Positions 34,502-43,316 of a DNA stretch of 64,000 nt are shown here, one piece after another. The translations under genes and the position numbers were made by a program. How positions within the stretch are numbered: position 1 is the stretch's first letter; the number at the start of each line of letters is the position of its first letter. The stretch comes from Arthrobacter_N sp051262515 (GTDB lineage Bacteria > Actinomycetota > Actinomycetes > Actinomycetales > Micrococcaceae): assembly GCF_051262515.1 (NCBI RefSeq), contig NZ_JBIMER010000004.1, positions 1 to 64,000 of the forward strand. The letters run 5' to 3'. A model generated the notes under the pieces. That model did not search any database. It was not told the DNA's origin and saw nothing but the letters and a program-made list of their open reading frames with translations.

Positions 34502-35221
34502 TTAGCCGGGGAGGTCCAGCTTGTCGCCCACGAAGATCAGGTTGGCGTCCGCGACGACATCCTGATTGACGGCGAAGACGGCCTTCCAGCTGTCGATCCC
34601 GTGGTCCTCGGCGATCGTGGCCAAGGTGTCGCCGGCCTGAACCGTGTGGTCCGCTCCGGAGTCCTTGACGTCGGTGGCCACGTGCTTGCCATGTCCTGCG
34701 GCCTGCTTGGCCGGCTCGGCGACCTCTGCCTGCGGGGCTTCGGCCTGCGGAGCCTCGGCCTTGGGGGCTTCGGCACGGTGCTTCGGCGCGGCCTCCGCCT
34801 GGACCTCGGTCTCCGCGGAGGCGTCGACCTCGGCCGCGGCGCCGGAGATGGAGCCCTCCTTGCCGGACAGCCCCAGTTCGGCCGAGCATGCCGGCCAGGC
34901 GCCCCAGCCCTGACCCGCCAGGACCTTCTCGGCAACGGCGATCTGGGTGGACTTGCTGGCGTTGGCCGCGCTACCGGTGCCGCCGAACGCCTCCCAGGTG
35001 CTCTGGCTGAACTGCAGGCCGCCGTAGTAGCCGTTGCCCGTGTTGATGCTCCAGTCGCCGCTGGACTCGCACTGCGCGAGCGCGTCCCAGGTTGCGGTGG
35101 ACGCGGCGGAGGCGGGCGCCGCCCCCAGGCCCGCGGCCGCACCGGTCAGTGCCAGTGCCGCGACGCCACCGGCGACGCCGGCGCGGGTGAAACGGGAAGT
35201 TTTATTGGACTTCTGGTTCAC
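34502..35221 (-). CDS. Rpf-like transglycosylase with LysM domain
   Basis: A 239-residue exported protein. The signal peptide ends near ASAA (residue ~40). Then comes a resuscitation-promoting-factor-type transglycosylase domain (ATWDALAQCESSGDWSINTG, NGYYGGLQFSQSTWEAFGG) with the catalytic Glu in CESSG. After an Ala/Glu/Pro-rich linker with repeats of EAPQAEAPK type there is a C-terminal LysM module (VQAGDTLATIAEDHGIDSWK, LIFVGDKLDLPG). Such enzymes cleave peptidoglycan and help cells leave dormancy. GTG at 35221 with CGGAGA upstream. The 5' leader has a hairpin (35308-35339). Confidence 0.93.
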   Translation of the reverse strand: MNQKSNKTSRFTRAGVAGGVAALALTGAAAGLGAAPASAASTATWDALAQCESSGDWSINTGNGYYGGLQFSQSTWEAFGGTGSAANASKSTQIAVAEKVLAGQGWGAWPACSAELGLSGKEGSISGAAAEVDASAETEVQAEAAPKHRAEAPKAEAPQAEAPQAEVAEPAKQAAGHGKHVATDVKDSGADHTVQAGDTLATIAEDHGIDSWKAVFAVNQDVVADANLIFVGDKLDLPG

Positions 35222-35307
35222 GATTCTCCGGGTGCCATCCCACGCTCGGACCGTCCCCGGCCTTCGGTGCGCCATCGTCCGGCGTCGAATTGGTTTCAAG
35301 GCATGTG

Positions 35308-35339
35308 CCGTCCGGTGGACGATGGTGGATACCGGACGG
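35308..35339. promoter_or_regulatory. Hairpin in the leader of the Rpf/LysM gene
   Basis: CCGTCCGGT (35308-35316) and ACCGGACGG (35331-35339) form a 9-base stem about 90 bases before the start codon. Rpf genes in actinobacteria can carry a cyclic-di-AMP (ydaO-type) riboswitch, but I could not match its conserved core here. The role is open. Confidence 0.4.
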
Positions 35340-35480
35340 GCTGGCCAGCTTCGATCGTCCCGAACGAGGGGCGTTATCAAAACGTGACTATTCGACAATA
35401 GGTGAAACACCCTCCCCCGCGTCAAACCAAAATCGTCCTTCCCAGTGGTTTAACAGTTTTTACACAAGCTTCGCGGTGCC

Positions 35481-35841
35481 CACGCCAGCCCCTGAGCATC
35501 ACCGTTCCCGAGGGAACGCCGTTCATCGACTACGAGCGGGAATTCGACTTCCCCGTCGGCGACGTCTTCCGCCCACGCCAAACCGGACCTGATCAAAGAG
35601 TGGCTCAGGCCGCGCCGCCTGACGATCGAGATACCACTTCGACGTCCACTCCGGCGGCGCCTACAGGTATGAGCACATCGGACTGGACTGTGACCGCTGC
35701 CGGCTCCGCGGCCGCGCCGTCTACCCGGACGTGGAGTCGCGCAACGGCATGGCGGCCTCCGGCATGGAGTCCGGAATGACCGAGGGGTACGAGCGGCTCG
35801 ACGAGCTTCTGGGCGGAGAGCCCGGCGACCCAACCCCCTGA
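35481..35841 (+). pseudogene. Decayed SRPBCC (AHSA1-type) gene
   Basis: FIDYEREFDFPVGDVFR starts the family domain; near 35570 the homology shifts frame to KPDLIKEWLRPRRLTIEIP and then to HFDVHSGGAYRYEHIGLD. The central strands of the domain (about 35 residues) are then missing, and the family's C-terminal end follows (YPDVESRNGMAASGMESGM, TEGYERLDELL). Two frame changes and one deletion rule out function. The ATG-like start upstream belongs to non-homologous sequence. Confidence 0.75.
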
Positions 35842-35902
35842 GCCGACCCCCTGAGCCGACGCCGAGCCGCGCCACGCGGGCGCGTCTAATCGTCGGGCGC
35901 GT

Positions 35903-36157
35903 CTATTCGTCGTGGCCCTGGTCACCGCTCATGGAGCCCTCGGCGGGCGGTGTCTCGCCCGGCGGCACGCCGCCACCGGGCTCCAGCCCGGTGATCGTCT
36001 GCGACAGCGGATCCGGGTTCGGCCCGCTCCCCTGCTCCGTTGAGCCCTGGTCACCCTCGTTACCGGCCTCGTTCTCCTCGTCGGAGTATTTGCCGGTCCC
36101 GGCGATCAGATCGTCGAAGGTGTCGCCGTCGTTGGTGGTTCGATCCTGGTCAGACAT
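35903..36157 (-). CDS. Small acidic protein (DUF6480-like)
   Basis: An 84-residue hydrophilic protein with an acidic first half and the C-terminal motif ITGLEPGGGVPPGETPPAEG, which recalls DUF6480 proteins of actinobacteria (function unknown). No membrane segment is present. It lies 22 bases downstream of the PfpI-type gene on the same strand and is probably in its operon, possibly a stress-induced pair. Confidence 0.65.
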   Translation of the reverse strand: MSDQDRTTNDGDTFDDLIAGTGKYSDEENEAGNEGDQGSTEQGSGPNPDPLSQTITGLEPGGGVPPGETPPAEGSMSGDQGHDE

Positions 36158-36179
36158 GGTTTTGCCTTTCGTTGGGCGC

Positions 36180-36731
36180 CTACGCGGCGAGGACGGCCTT
36201 GATCTCTCGGACGAACGCCTCGAGGTCGGCCGGCGTCCTGGACGTGATGAGGGTGAACGCGCCGTCGCTGTCGACGACGACCTCGTCGTCGCTCCATTCG
36301 GCGCCCGCGTTGACCGTGTCGGTCCGTACGGACTTGAACGACGTCAGCTTCCGTCCCTTCACGAGATCGGTCTCGACGAGCAACCACGGAGCGTGGCAGA
36401 TGGCGGCAACCGGACGACCGGAGGCGGCAAACGCGTTGACGATCCGCTGCGCATCCGGATCCAGCCGCAGGGAGTCGGAGTTCCCGGTCCCGCCCGGGAC
36501 CACCAGCAAATCGTAGGCGGCATCGTCCACGTCCGACATCGCCGCGTCGGCGCTTTGTTCGGTGCCCGGCTCGCCACCCGACGTCGTCGCGACCGCCCCT
36601 GCCTCGACGGCGGCAACGGTCACCTCGGCACCGGCGGCCCGCAGCTCCTCCACCGGAACCGCGAGCTCGTCCTGCTCCACGCCAGCGTTCGTCGATACGA
36701 CCAGAACCTTCTTGCCTGAAAGATCGGACAT
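36180..36731 (-). CDS. DJ-1/PfpI-type class I glutamine amidotransferase-like protein
   Basis: A 183-residue flavodoxin-like protein with the nucleophile-elbow cysteine in AAICHAPWLL and an upstream catalytic-type Glu near GVEQDEL; VVPGGTGNSDSLRLDPD and HAPWLLVE match PfpI/YhbO-type proteins. These act as stress proteins, peptidases or glyoxalase/deglycase-like enzymes. The exact activity is not predictable. GGAAGGG upstream supports the ATG at 36731. A second ATG at 36740 is in frame. Confidence 0.9.
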   Translation of the reverse strand: MSDLSGKKVLVVSTNAGVEQDELAVPVEELRAAGAEVTVAAVEAGAVATTSGGEPGTEQSADAAMSDVDDAAYDLLVVPGGTGNSDSLRLDPDAQRIVNAFAASGRPVAAICHAPWLLVETDLVKGRKLTSFKSVRTDTVNAGAEWSDDEVVVDSDGAFTLITSRTPADLEAFVREIKAVLAA

Positions 36732-36824
36732 GCAAACCATCCCTTCCGTTGAAGTCGGTGTTCGGTGCCCACGCTGGCACTCAACACCGGCCCATGCAAG
36801 CCCTGAGCCGTTCGCCCGGCTCGG

Positions 36825-38531
36825 CTAAGCCTTCCCCAGCACGTGCCGCAACGCCGCTTCCAGGGTCCGGTGGCGGAACTCGTAGCCCCACGATTCGGAC
36901 TTCGCCGCGGACACGCGCTGGTCCGCCCCGGTCAGCTCCCGCGCGCCCTGTTCGCCCAGCAACAGCCGCGGCCCGAACGCGGGGACGGGCACCGCGGCGG
37001 GACGGCGGAGCACCCGAGCCAGGGTTTTGGCGTAGTCGCGGGCCGTGACGGGAACGGGCGCGACCGCGTTCACCGGCCCGGCCGCGGCATCTTCCCCGTC
37101 CTCGAGCACGGCGAACGCGTACAGGCCCACGATGTCGTCGATGCCGATCCAGCTCTGCCACTGATCGCCGCCCAGCGGCCCGCCGACCCCCGCCACGTAC
37201 AGCGGCAAAAGCCGCTGCAGGATGCCGCCCGACGGCGACTGCACCAGACCCGTACGCAGGTTCACGACGCGCACACCGGCCTCGCGCGCCGGATCGCACG
37301 CCTTCTCCCAGGCACCGCAGACCTGCGCCAGGAAGCCGTCGCCCTCGGCCGCATCCTCCGTCAACGGTGTCGGCCACGACGGGCTCGGTCCCGCGTCGTC
37401 GGCCGCGGTTTCCTCGGCGACTTCCCCAGCGCCGTCCAGCCCAGCGCCGTCCAGCCCCGTGCGGTGCAGCCCCGCGCCGGGCGGCCCCGTGCGATGCGAC
37501 TGCGTGCCGTAGTAGCCGATTCCCGACGCCCCCACCAGGGTCCGACGCCGGCCATCCCCCGCCAGTTCGGCCAGCGTACGCGCGATGAGGGACGTGCCTG
37601 CCGTTCGGCTGGACATGACCTTCTGTTTCATTTCCGGCGTGAAGCGCCCGCCGATGGACTGGCCGGCGAGATGTACGACCGCATCGCACGAGCGCAACGC
37701 CTCGGCGTCGAGCACGCCCCGCTCCGGATCCCACCGGACCTCGTCCGGGCCACGCGGCGCACGGCGCACCAGACGGATCACGCGGTGCCCTCCCCCTGCC
37801 AACAGCGCGCACAGCTGCGTGCCGATCAGTCCCGAGGCCCCCGTGACGGCCACGGTCCGGGGCGCGCCCGAATGCAGGGAGTGGAACCGCAGGTCGGCCA
37901 GTAGTTGGCGCTCCCGGTACGCGAAGATGCGCCGCAGCTCGCGGGCGAACAGCTCCTCCGACCATCGCGCGGCGCGGCCCCAGGGAAGCTTGGACAGCAG
38001 GGGCAGTTCGGAAACAACCGGAAGCTTCGACGCCAGCGGCAGCTCGAACTCGATGCGGTCGCGCATCACGGTCCCGGGCCGCCCGCCCGCGCCGGCGTCG
38101 CCGTCCGCGCCGACAGGGCCGGCCAGGCTGTCCGCAGCGCCCGCTCCAGCCGCGTCGCCGGCGTCGTCCTCGAACGTGTGCGTATGCTCCCAGCGCTCCA
38201 GCGGGCCGGAGTCCATGACGTCCGTGAAGGACCGCCCCGGGTCCAGGCGGGTGTGCCGCGCGTGCCACGGGATCTCGGGGCGGGCCCACCCGGGCAGCGG
38301 AAGCAGTCCCGCCGCCACGCCGGCCACGGAGCCGGCTCCGATGCCCAGGACGCCGGGCGCGCCCACGCCGATCACCGCCGTCGAACCGACCTCGATGCCC
38401 TCGGTCGGTTCCTGCCGGACGCTGCCGGAGAACGGCGGGCTCAGCCTGACCAGCGCGCCGGGGCGGGCGAACCAGGCGAAGACCTCGTCGCGGGGATGGG
38501 GAATAACGGTGGTGTACTCGAAAACGGCCAT
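36825..38531 (-). CDS. SRPBCC domain fused to TIGR01777 (YfcH-type) NAD-dependent epimerase
   Basis: A 568-residue protein. Residues 1-220 form an SRPBCC-like domain (FEYTTVIPHPRDEVFAWFAR). Residues about 240-560 are a short-chain sugar-epimerase-like Rossmann domain (VAVTGASGLIGTQLCALLAG, GASGIGYYG, WQSWIGIDDIVG) of TIGR01777. Residues about 345-375 hold a short repeated insertion (GLHRTGLDGAGLDGAGE) from a repeated 15-base unit. The ATG at 38531 is preceded by AATAGT and looks leaderless. The substrate is unknown. Confidence 0.9.
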   Translation of the reverse strand: MAVFEYTTVIPHPRDEVFAWFARPGALVRLSPPFSGSVRQEPTEGIEVGSTAVIGVGAPGVLGIGAGSVAGVAAGLLPLPGWARPEIPWHARHTRLDPGRSFTDVMDSGPLERWEHTHTFEDDAGDAAGAGAADSLAGPVGADGDAGAGGRPGTVMRDRIEFELPLASKLPVVSELPLLSKLPWGRAARWSEELFARELRRIFAYRERQLLADLRFHSLHSGAPRTVAVTGASGLIGTQLCALLAGGGHRVIRLVRRAPRGPDEVRWDPERGVLDAEALRSCDAVVHLAGQSIGGRFTPEMKQKVMSSRTAGTSLIARTLAELAGDGRRRTLVGASGIGYYGTQSHRTGPPGAGLHRTGLDGAGLDGAGEVAEETAADDAGPSPSWPTPLTEDAAEGDGFLAQVCGAWEKACDPAREAGVRVVNLRTGLVQSPSGGILQRLLPLYVAGVGGPLGGDQWQSWIGIDDIVGLYAFAVLEDGEDAAAGPVNAVAPVPVTARDYAKTLARVLRRPAAVPVPAFGPRLLLGEQGARELTGADQRVSAAKSESWGYEFRHRTLEAALRHVLGKA

Positions 38532-38649
38532 GGTCCCACTATTGCCGACGCGGCGGACCGTGGATACCCGCACGCCCTTCCGCGCACCACCACGGGCCGG
38601 TAGCGTGGCGCCCGAAACCACAGGAGACCCCGACCCCAGGAGACCCGCC

Positions 38650-38933
38650 ATGGACTACACGCTCACCATCGCCACGCCGCGACCTTCACCCAGAAGCTCG
38701 GCCAGGACGCCGGCGACGCCCTCGGAGGCTACATCATCCTCGGCGCCTGCAACCCGCAGCTGGCCCAGCGCGGCATCACGGCCGAACCGGAGCTCGGCGC
38801 CACCGAGACCACCATCGAGTCGATCGATCCCCAAGCCATGGTCAAGCTGAGCTCCAGCGACGCCACCCGCGAGATCGCCGACGACGCGGGAAACCGCCTG
38901 CAGGCTGCGCTGGACGGGATCGCGGGCGGGTAA
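38650..38933 (+). pseudogene. Decayed DUF302 gene
   Basis: MDYTLTIAT is the family start. About 35 residues are then missing and the frame changes; ATFTQKLG, YIILGACNPQLAQRGITAEP and ELG follow. A second gap removes the central strands before IESIDPQAMVKL and the normal C-terminal end. Both losses look like clean internal deletions. DUF302 proteins are small single-domain proteins of unknown function, and this copy cannot fold. Confidence 0.75.
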
Positions 38934-39049
38934 CGCCGCATTTCGCACCGGTGGAACCACGGGTCCAGCCGTCGACTAGGCTGGGTAGAAGGTGAGCCGG
39001 GAAGTCTGGTCGGCAGATTGCACAGTCGACCCCTTTTTCAGGAGATCCC

Positions 39050-40402
39050 GTGGAAAACCCCACACCCCCATCCGAACGCGCCACCCCCGGCCGCCGACCG
39101 CTGATCGGGCGAGGCAGCTACGCCGAAGCCCTGCGCATCGGCGAGATCCTGCGCATGGAGACCGTCGGAGGGGCGCTGCTCGTCGCCGCCGCCGTGATCG
39201 CGCTCATCTGGGCCAACTCCCCGGCGTCGGACAGCTACTTCGCCCTGCGCGACTTCAAGATCGGCTACGAACCGTGGCACCTGGACCTGAGCCTGGGCGC
39301 CTGGGCGGCCGACGGCCTGCTCGCCGTCTTCTTCTTCCTCGTGGGGCTGGAACTCAAGCGCGAGGTCGTCGCCGGGGACCTGCGCAACATCAGCAAGGCG
39401 ATCGTGCCCGTCGCCGCGGCCGTGGGCGGCGTCGTGATTCCGGCGCTGGTCTACGCGGCGATCAACTGGGGAAACCCCGAAACCATCCGTGGCTGGGCCA
39501 TTCCCACGGCCACGGACATCGCCTTCGCCGTCGCGGTGCTGGCCGTCATCGGCTCCCACCTGCCCACCCCGCTGCGCATCTTCCTGCTCACGCTCGCCGT
39601 CGTGGACGACCTCATCGCGATCGCGATCATCGCTTTCTTCTACACCAGCGACATCAATACGACGGCGTTGCTCCTCACCCTCGTGCCCATGGCCCTCTAC
39701 GCACTCCTGGCGCAGCGCTTCCGCCGCTTCTTCGGGCTGAAGCCGGCCGCCGCCTGGCTGATCCTGCTGCCGCTCGGCATCGTCGCATGGGCCCTGCTCC
39801 ACGCCTCGGGCGTCCACGCGACCATCGCCGGCGTGGTGCTGGGCTTCGCCATCCCGGTCCTGCGGAGCAAGGCCGAGGGCGGTCCCGAGGCCGGCCCCGG
39901 ACTCGCGGAGATCTTCGAGCACCGGTTCCGTCCCGTCTCCGCCGGATTCGCCGTGCCCATCTTCGCGTTCTTCTCCGCCGGCGTCGCCGTGGGCGGCCTC
40001 GAGGGACTCGGCTCGGCCCTTACCGACACCGTCACCCTCGGCATCGTCGCCGGCCTGGTGCTCGGCAAGCCGGTCGGCATCCTGCTGTTCACCTGGATCA
40101 TGGCGAAGTTCACCCGTGCCACGCTTGACCCGCAACTCAAATGGGTGGACCTCACCGGCGTCGGGCTGCTCGCCGGCATCGGGTTCACGGTCTCGCTGCT
40201 GGTCGCGGAGCTCAGCTTCGGGCTCGGCGACCCGGCGAACGACCACGCCAAGGTCGCCATCCTGCTGGCTTCGGTACTTGCCGCGCTGTTGGCCGCCGTG
40301 CTGCTCGGCGCGCGCAACAAGGCCTACCGCAAACTCGAGGCCGAGGAGCGGGTGGACGCCGACCACGACGGGATCCCGGACGTCTACCAGCGAGGCGAGT
40401 AG
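39050..40402 (+). CDS. nhaA: Na+/H+ antiporter NhaA
   Basis: A 450-residue NhaA with about 12 membrane helices. The paired aspartates of the ion site are in LAVVDDLIAIAIIAFFY, and the family segments FFFLVGLELKREVV, IPTATDIAFAVAVLAVIG and GIGFTVSLLVAELSFG are present. It exchanges external protons for internal sodium under alkaline or salt stress. The start is GTG with CAGGAGA five bases before. The hydrophilic C-terminal tail (EERVDADHDGIPDVYQRGE) has a calcium-loop-like DADHDGIPD, as in some actinobacterial homologues. Confidence 0.95.
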   Translation: MENPTPPSERATPGRRPLIGRGSYAEALRIGEILRMETVGGALLVAAAVIALIWANSPASDSYFALRDFKIGYEPWHLDLSLGAWAADGLLAVFFFLVGLELKREVVAGDLRNISKAIVPVAAAVGGVVIPALVYAAINWGNPETIRGWAIPTATDIAFAVAVLAVIGSHLPTPLRIFLLTLAVVDDLIAIAIIAFFYTSDINTTALLLTLVPMALYALLAQRFRRFFGLKPAAAWLILLPLGIVAWALLHASGVHATIAGVVLGFAIPVLRSKAEGGPEAGPGLAEIFEHRFRPVSAGFAVPIFAFFSAGVAVGGLEGLGSALTDTVTLGIVAGLVLGKPVGILLFTWIMAKFTRATLDPQLKWVDLTGVGLLAGIGFTVSLLVAELSFGLGDPANDHAKVAILLASVLAALLAAVLLGARNKAYRKLEAEERVDADHDGIPDVYQRGE

Positions 40403-40418
40403 AGCATCGAGTAGCGCG

Positions 40419-40451
40419 GGTCGCCTGGTCCCCCGGAGGGCTCAGGCGACC
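40419..40451. terminator. Bidirectional hairpin between nhaA and the M50 gene
   Basis: GGTCGCCTG (40419-40427) pairs with CAGGCGACC (40443-40451), with CCCCCGGAGGG between them. The right arm covers the last codons of the leftward gene. Confidence 0.7.
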
Positions 40452-41230
40452 GCCCCGCCGAGCAACGCGAACGACGCCGCCACGGACCCGCCGATGACGG
40501 CCGCGAACCCTGCCAGCCACACCACGGACGGCACCCCGGTGGCGCGCGCCAGGATGAACGCGTCGGACGACCACGCCTGGCCCGGCCGGGCGTGGACCCG
40601 GGCCACCTTGAACCAGTCCTTCACGGAGCCGACCACCAACGCGATCCCGAGCGACACGGCCACATAGGCGACGGCCTCCGCCGGCGTGAACACGACCAGC
40701 GCCTGTGCGATGGCCGCGCAGACGACGGCCACCAGCATCCCCATGGGGTTGCGGATGAAGAGCAGCGCCACTAGTAGCAGTAGCGCGCCGACGGACAGCG
40801 CGGCGCCGGCCCAACCCCCGCACGCGGACCAGATCAGCAGCATCCCCGCGACCGCGGGGGCCGGGTAGCCCCAGAACCCGGCCCAGGCGGCTCCGGCTTT
40901 GCCGCGGCCGTGGCTGACCATCTCCCCCGAGTGGTCCAGCCGCAGCCGGATGCCCCGGACGATCCGTCCGGTGCTCATCGCCGCGAGCGCGTGGCCGAGT
41001 TCGTGGGTGAACGTGACGAACAGCCCGAACCACCTCCAACTGGCCCGCGGGACGGACAACGCGATCGCCGCCGCGATGATCAGAACCAAGGTGATGGCGG
41101 GGGCATTCAGGGGCACGCCGCGGGTGAAACCGGCCACCACGGCGTCCCACCAGCCGTTCCACGAGGCCGTCCACCAGCCGGGATCGGCGGTCGTGGCGGC
41201 GTTTGCCGGGAGATGTCGCAGAATATTCAC
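40442..41230 (-). CDS. M50-family membrane metallopeptidase
   Basis: A 262-residue membrane protein with about seven helices. The zinc-binding HELGH (FTHELGHALAAM) follows a membrane segment, as in M50B peptidases, and the later NPMG segment could supply a further ligand. M50B members cleave membrane-anchored regulators or act in sporulation-like signalling. There is no PDZ domain, and no obvious anti-sigma substrate gene lies beside it. The ATG at 41230 is in an A/T-richer stretch. Confidence 0.85.
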   Translation of the reverse strand: MNILRHLPANAATTADPGWWTASWNGWWDAVVAGFTRGVPLNAPAITLVLIIAAAIALSVPRASWRWFGLFVTFTHELGHALAAMSTGRIVRGIRLRLDHSGEMVSHGRGKAGAAWAGFWGYPAPAVAGMLLIWSACGGWAGAALSVGALLLLVALLFIRNPMGMLVAVVCAAIAQALVVFTPAEAVAYVAVSLGIALVVGSVKDWFKVARVHARPGQAWSSDAFILARATGVPSVVWLAGFAAVIGGSVAASFALLGGAVA

Positions 41231-41351
41231 GGATCGAGGCTATGCGACCATTCTGTGAGGGCCGTCCAAAGTTTCGGCGGTTACCCTTGTATGGTCAATC
41301 TTTTTCGGGCCGCATCCATGCGCCGCCCGCCGCCGGGAGGAAGGAGGCACA

Positions 41352-41732
41352 GTGCTCGGAGCAGCCGCCGCGCGCCTCTCCGCGGTACTGGCCGCCGTCG
41401 TCGGGCTTCCCCTGATCCTGGCCGCCGCTCTGGCCGGGGGCGGTGCACCGGCTACGGGCGCGTCCCCCACCGCACCGGACCTAAACGCCGTGGTGTCCGT
41501 CGCGGCGGACCAGCCGGACTACGAGGACGTGCGGTGCCCCGACGGCACCCCGGACCCCGCCTGCGCACCCGCCAACGAGTCGAGCCCGACGATGCCCACG
41601 GTCTCGCCGCGCCCCGATTCCGACTCCCTGTGGGGGGCGCGGCGCCACGACGGTACCGCCGCTGAACTGCGCGGCCGCGGGGCGGCGGCGCGGGCGCCCA
41701 ACCTCGTGGAACTCTCCATCAGCCGGACGTAG
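41352..41732 (+). CDS. Small secreted protein, unknown
   Basis: A 126-residue protein with an Ala/Leu-rich signal peptide (residues 1-33) and a hydrophilic, Pro/Asp/Ser-rich mature part with two close cysteines (VRCPDGTPDPACAP) likely to form a disulfide. No domain is recognised. AAGGAGG precedes the GTG and strongly supports translation. It is followed about 95 bases later by the DUF305 gene. Confidence 0.65.
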   Translation: MLGAAAARLSAVLAAVVGLPLILAAALAGGGAPATGASPTAPDLNAVVSVAADQPDYEDVRCPDGTPDPACAPANESSPTMPTVSPRPDSDSLWGARRHDGTAAELRGRGAAARAPNLVELSISRT

Positions 41733-41826
41733 GGCACCCGCGCCCGCCTTCCGCCGCTACCATGGCGGTGGGTTGCCCCCGCGTCCGCCCCGGACGCAAC
41801 CTGCGACCACGCACTACGGAGACGCC

Positions 41827-42528
41827 ATGCCCCAACCACACGAACCCGCCCCCCGGGACGACGCCGACGCGCCGGTTGCCCGCGGCCCACGCCGCGCGCT
41901 GGTCGCGGCGATCGCCGCACTCGTCGTCGCGGTCGGCGTCGGCGGCTGGCTGCTCGGCACGCTGACGACGGGCACCGACTACCCGTCCGAGATGTCCACC
42001 GACGCGGGGTTCGCCCGCGACATGCAGACCCACCACAACCAGGCCGTTCAGCTCTCGCTGATGGTGCGCGACCGCTCGGAGAACGAGGCGGTCCGCTCCA
42101 TCGCATACGACATCGCGACCACGCAGGCCCAGCAGTCCGGCCAGATGTTCGCCTGGCTCCAGATCTGGGAACTGCCGCAGACCGGCGACCGCCCCGCCAT
42201 GGCCTGGATGGAGGACTTCGTCTCCGAGGACGGGGAAGGCCACGCGAGCCACTCCGCCGACTCGGCAGAGCCCTCCGGCCACACGATGGCGTCCATGGGC
42301 ATGGCCTCCGCGGAGGACCTGGAGAAACTGTCCTCGGCCACCGGCGCGGAAGCGGACCGCCTGTTCCTGCAACTGATGCTCGAACACCACAAGGGCGGGG
42401 TGGCCATGGCAGAGGCCGCCATCGACAGCGCCGAGAAACCCGTGGTGCTCGATTTCGCCCGCAAGACGATCACCGCCCAGTCATCGGAGATCAACGCCCT
42501 CAACGACCTGCTCGCCAAACTCGGCTGA
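41827..42528 (+). CDS. DUF305 protein
   Basis: A 233-residue protein with one N-terminal membrane helix (about 20-45). The ferritin-like DUF305 domain outside has the paired-histidine motifs MQTHHNQAVQLS and LMLEHHKGGVAMA, plus Met/His-rich stretches (HASHSADSAEPSGHTMASMG) that suggest copper or other metal binding. It is followed 27 bases later by a DUF3105 gene, a pairing usual in actinobacteria. ACGGAG precedes the ATG. Confidence 0.9.
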   Translation: MPQPHEPAPRDDADAPVARGPRRALVAAIAALVVAVGVGGWLLGTLTTGTDYPSEMSTDAGFARDMQTHHNQAVQLSLMVRDRSENEAVRSIAYDIATTQAQQSGQMFAWLQIWELPQTGDRPAMAWMEDFVSEDGEGHASHSADSAEPSGHTMASMGMASAEDLEKLSSATGAEADRLFLQLMLEHHKGGVAMAEAAIDSAEKPVVLDFARKTITAQSSEINALNDLLAKLG

Positions 42529-42555
42529 GCGACGACCAAAGATACGGACACCACC

Positions 42556-43188
42556 ATGGAAAACACCCCCCGCACGCCATCCAAGCGCGAGCACGCCCAG
42601 CAAATGGTCGCCCAACAGCAGGCGAAGGCCAAGCGCACGCGGCTGATCACCATCGCGATCGCGGTCGCCGCGATCCTCGCGATCGCCATCCCGACCACGA
42701 TCGTCATCACCAAGGAGGCCGCTGAGAAGGACGCGTTGGCCGCCGAGGCCGCCAAGCCGATCGAGGGCGTCCAGGAGTTCGAGATCGCCAGCTCCAACCA
42801 CACCGAGGCTCCGGTGGAATACGAACAGAGCCCCGGAGTCGGCGGCGACCACTTCCCCGGCTGGGCGAACTGCGGCATCTACAACACGGAGGTCGTCGAG
42901 ACGCACGCCGTCCATTCCCTGGAGCACGGGGCCGTCTGGATCACCTACAACGAGGACGCCACCGAGGCCGACGTCACCGCGCTGAAGGAACTCGTCGGCG
43001 AACGCACCTACATGTTGCTGACCCCGTTCGCCGCGCAGGAGGAGCCCATCAAGCTCAGCGCCTGGGGCGTCCAGATGGTCGCCGACTCCCCGTCGGACCC
43101 GCGCGTGGAGACGTTCATCCAGAAGTACCGCCAGGGCGCGCAGACCCCCGAGCCCGGCGCGGCCTGCACCGGCGGCATCGACGGCTAA
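42556..43188 (+). CDS. DUF3105 protein
   Basis: A 210-residue membrane-anchored protein: a charged N-terminus, one helix (about 30-52), then the DUF3105 domain outside (WANCGIYNTEVVETHAVHSL, EHGAVWITYNEDA) with conserved Cys and His that could bind metal. It is in an operon with the DUF305 gene and is followed by a clear hairpin terminator. The biochemical role is not known. Confidence 0.9.
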   Translation: MENTPRTPSKREHAQQMVAQQQAKAKRTRLITIAIAVAAILAIAIPTTIVITKEAAEKDALAAEAAKPIEGVQEFEIASSNHTEAPVEYEQSPGVGGDHFPGWANCGIYNTEVVETHAVHSLEHGAVWITYNEDATEADVTALKELVGERTYMLLTPFAAQEEPIKLSAWGVQMVADSPSDPRVETFIQKYRQGAQTPEPGAACTGGIDG

Positions 43189-43199
43189 CGCGCGGACGG

Positions 43200-43222
43200 T
43201 TCCCCGGCTGACCGCCGGGGAA
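43200..43222 (+). terminator. Hairpin after the DUF305-DUF3105 operon
   Basis: TTCCCCGGC (43200-43208) pairs with GCCGGGGAA (43214-43222) over a 5-base loop, 12 bases after the DUF3105 stop. There is no T-run. Confidence 0.75.
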
Positions 43223-43316
43223 TCGTCATCGGATCGTCACCGCTGGACGGCACCCCTGACCCGGGTTGCTCCCTACGCTTAACGGAGTCCGTTTCGTCAG
43301 GAAGTAGTAGCGCCCC

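Noticed and set aside
35222..35480. Cyclic-di-AMP (ydaO-type) riboswitch before the Rpf/LysM gene
   Set aside because: Only one hairpin could be found; the conserved core sequences of the riboswitch are not visible.
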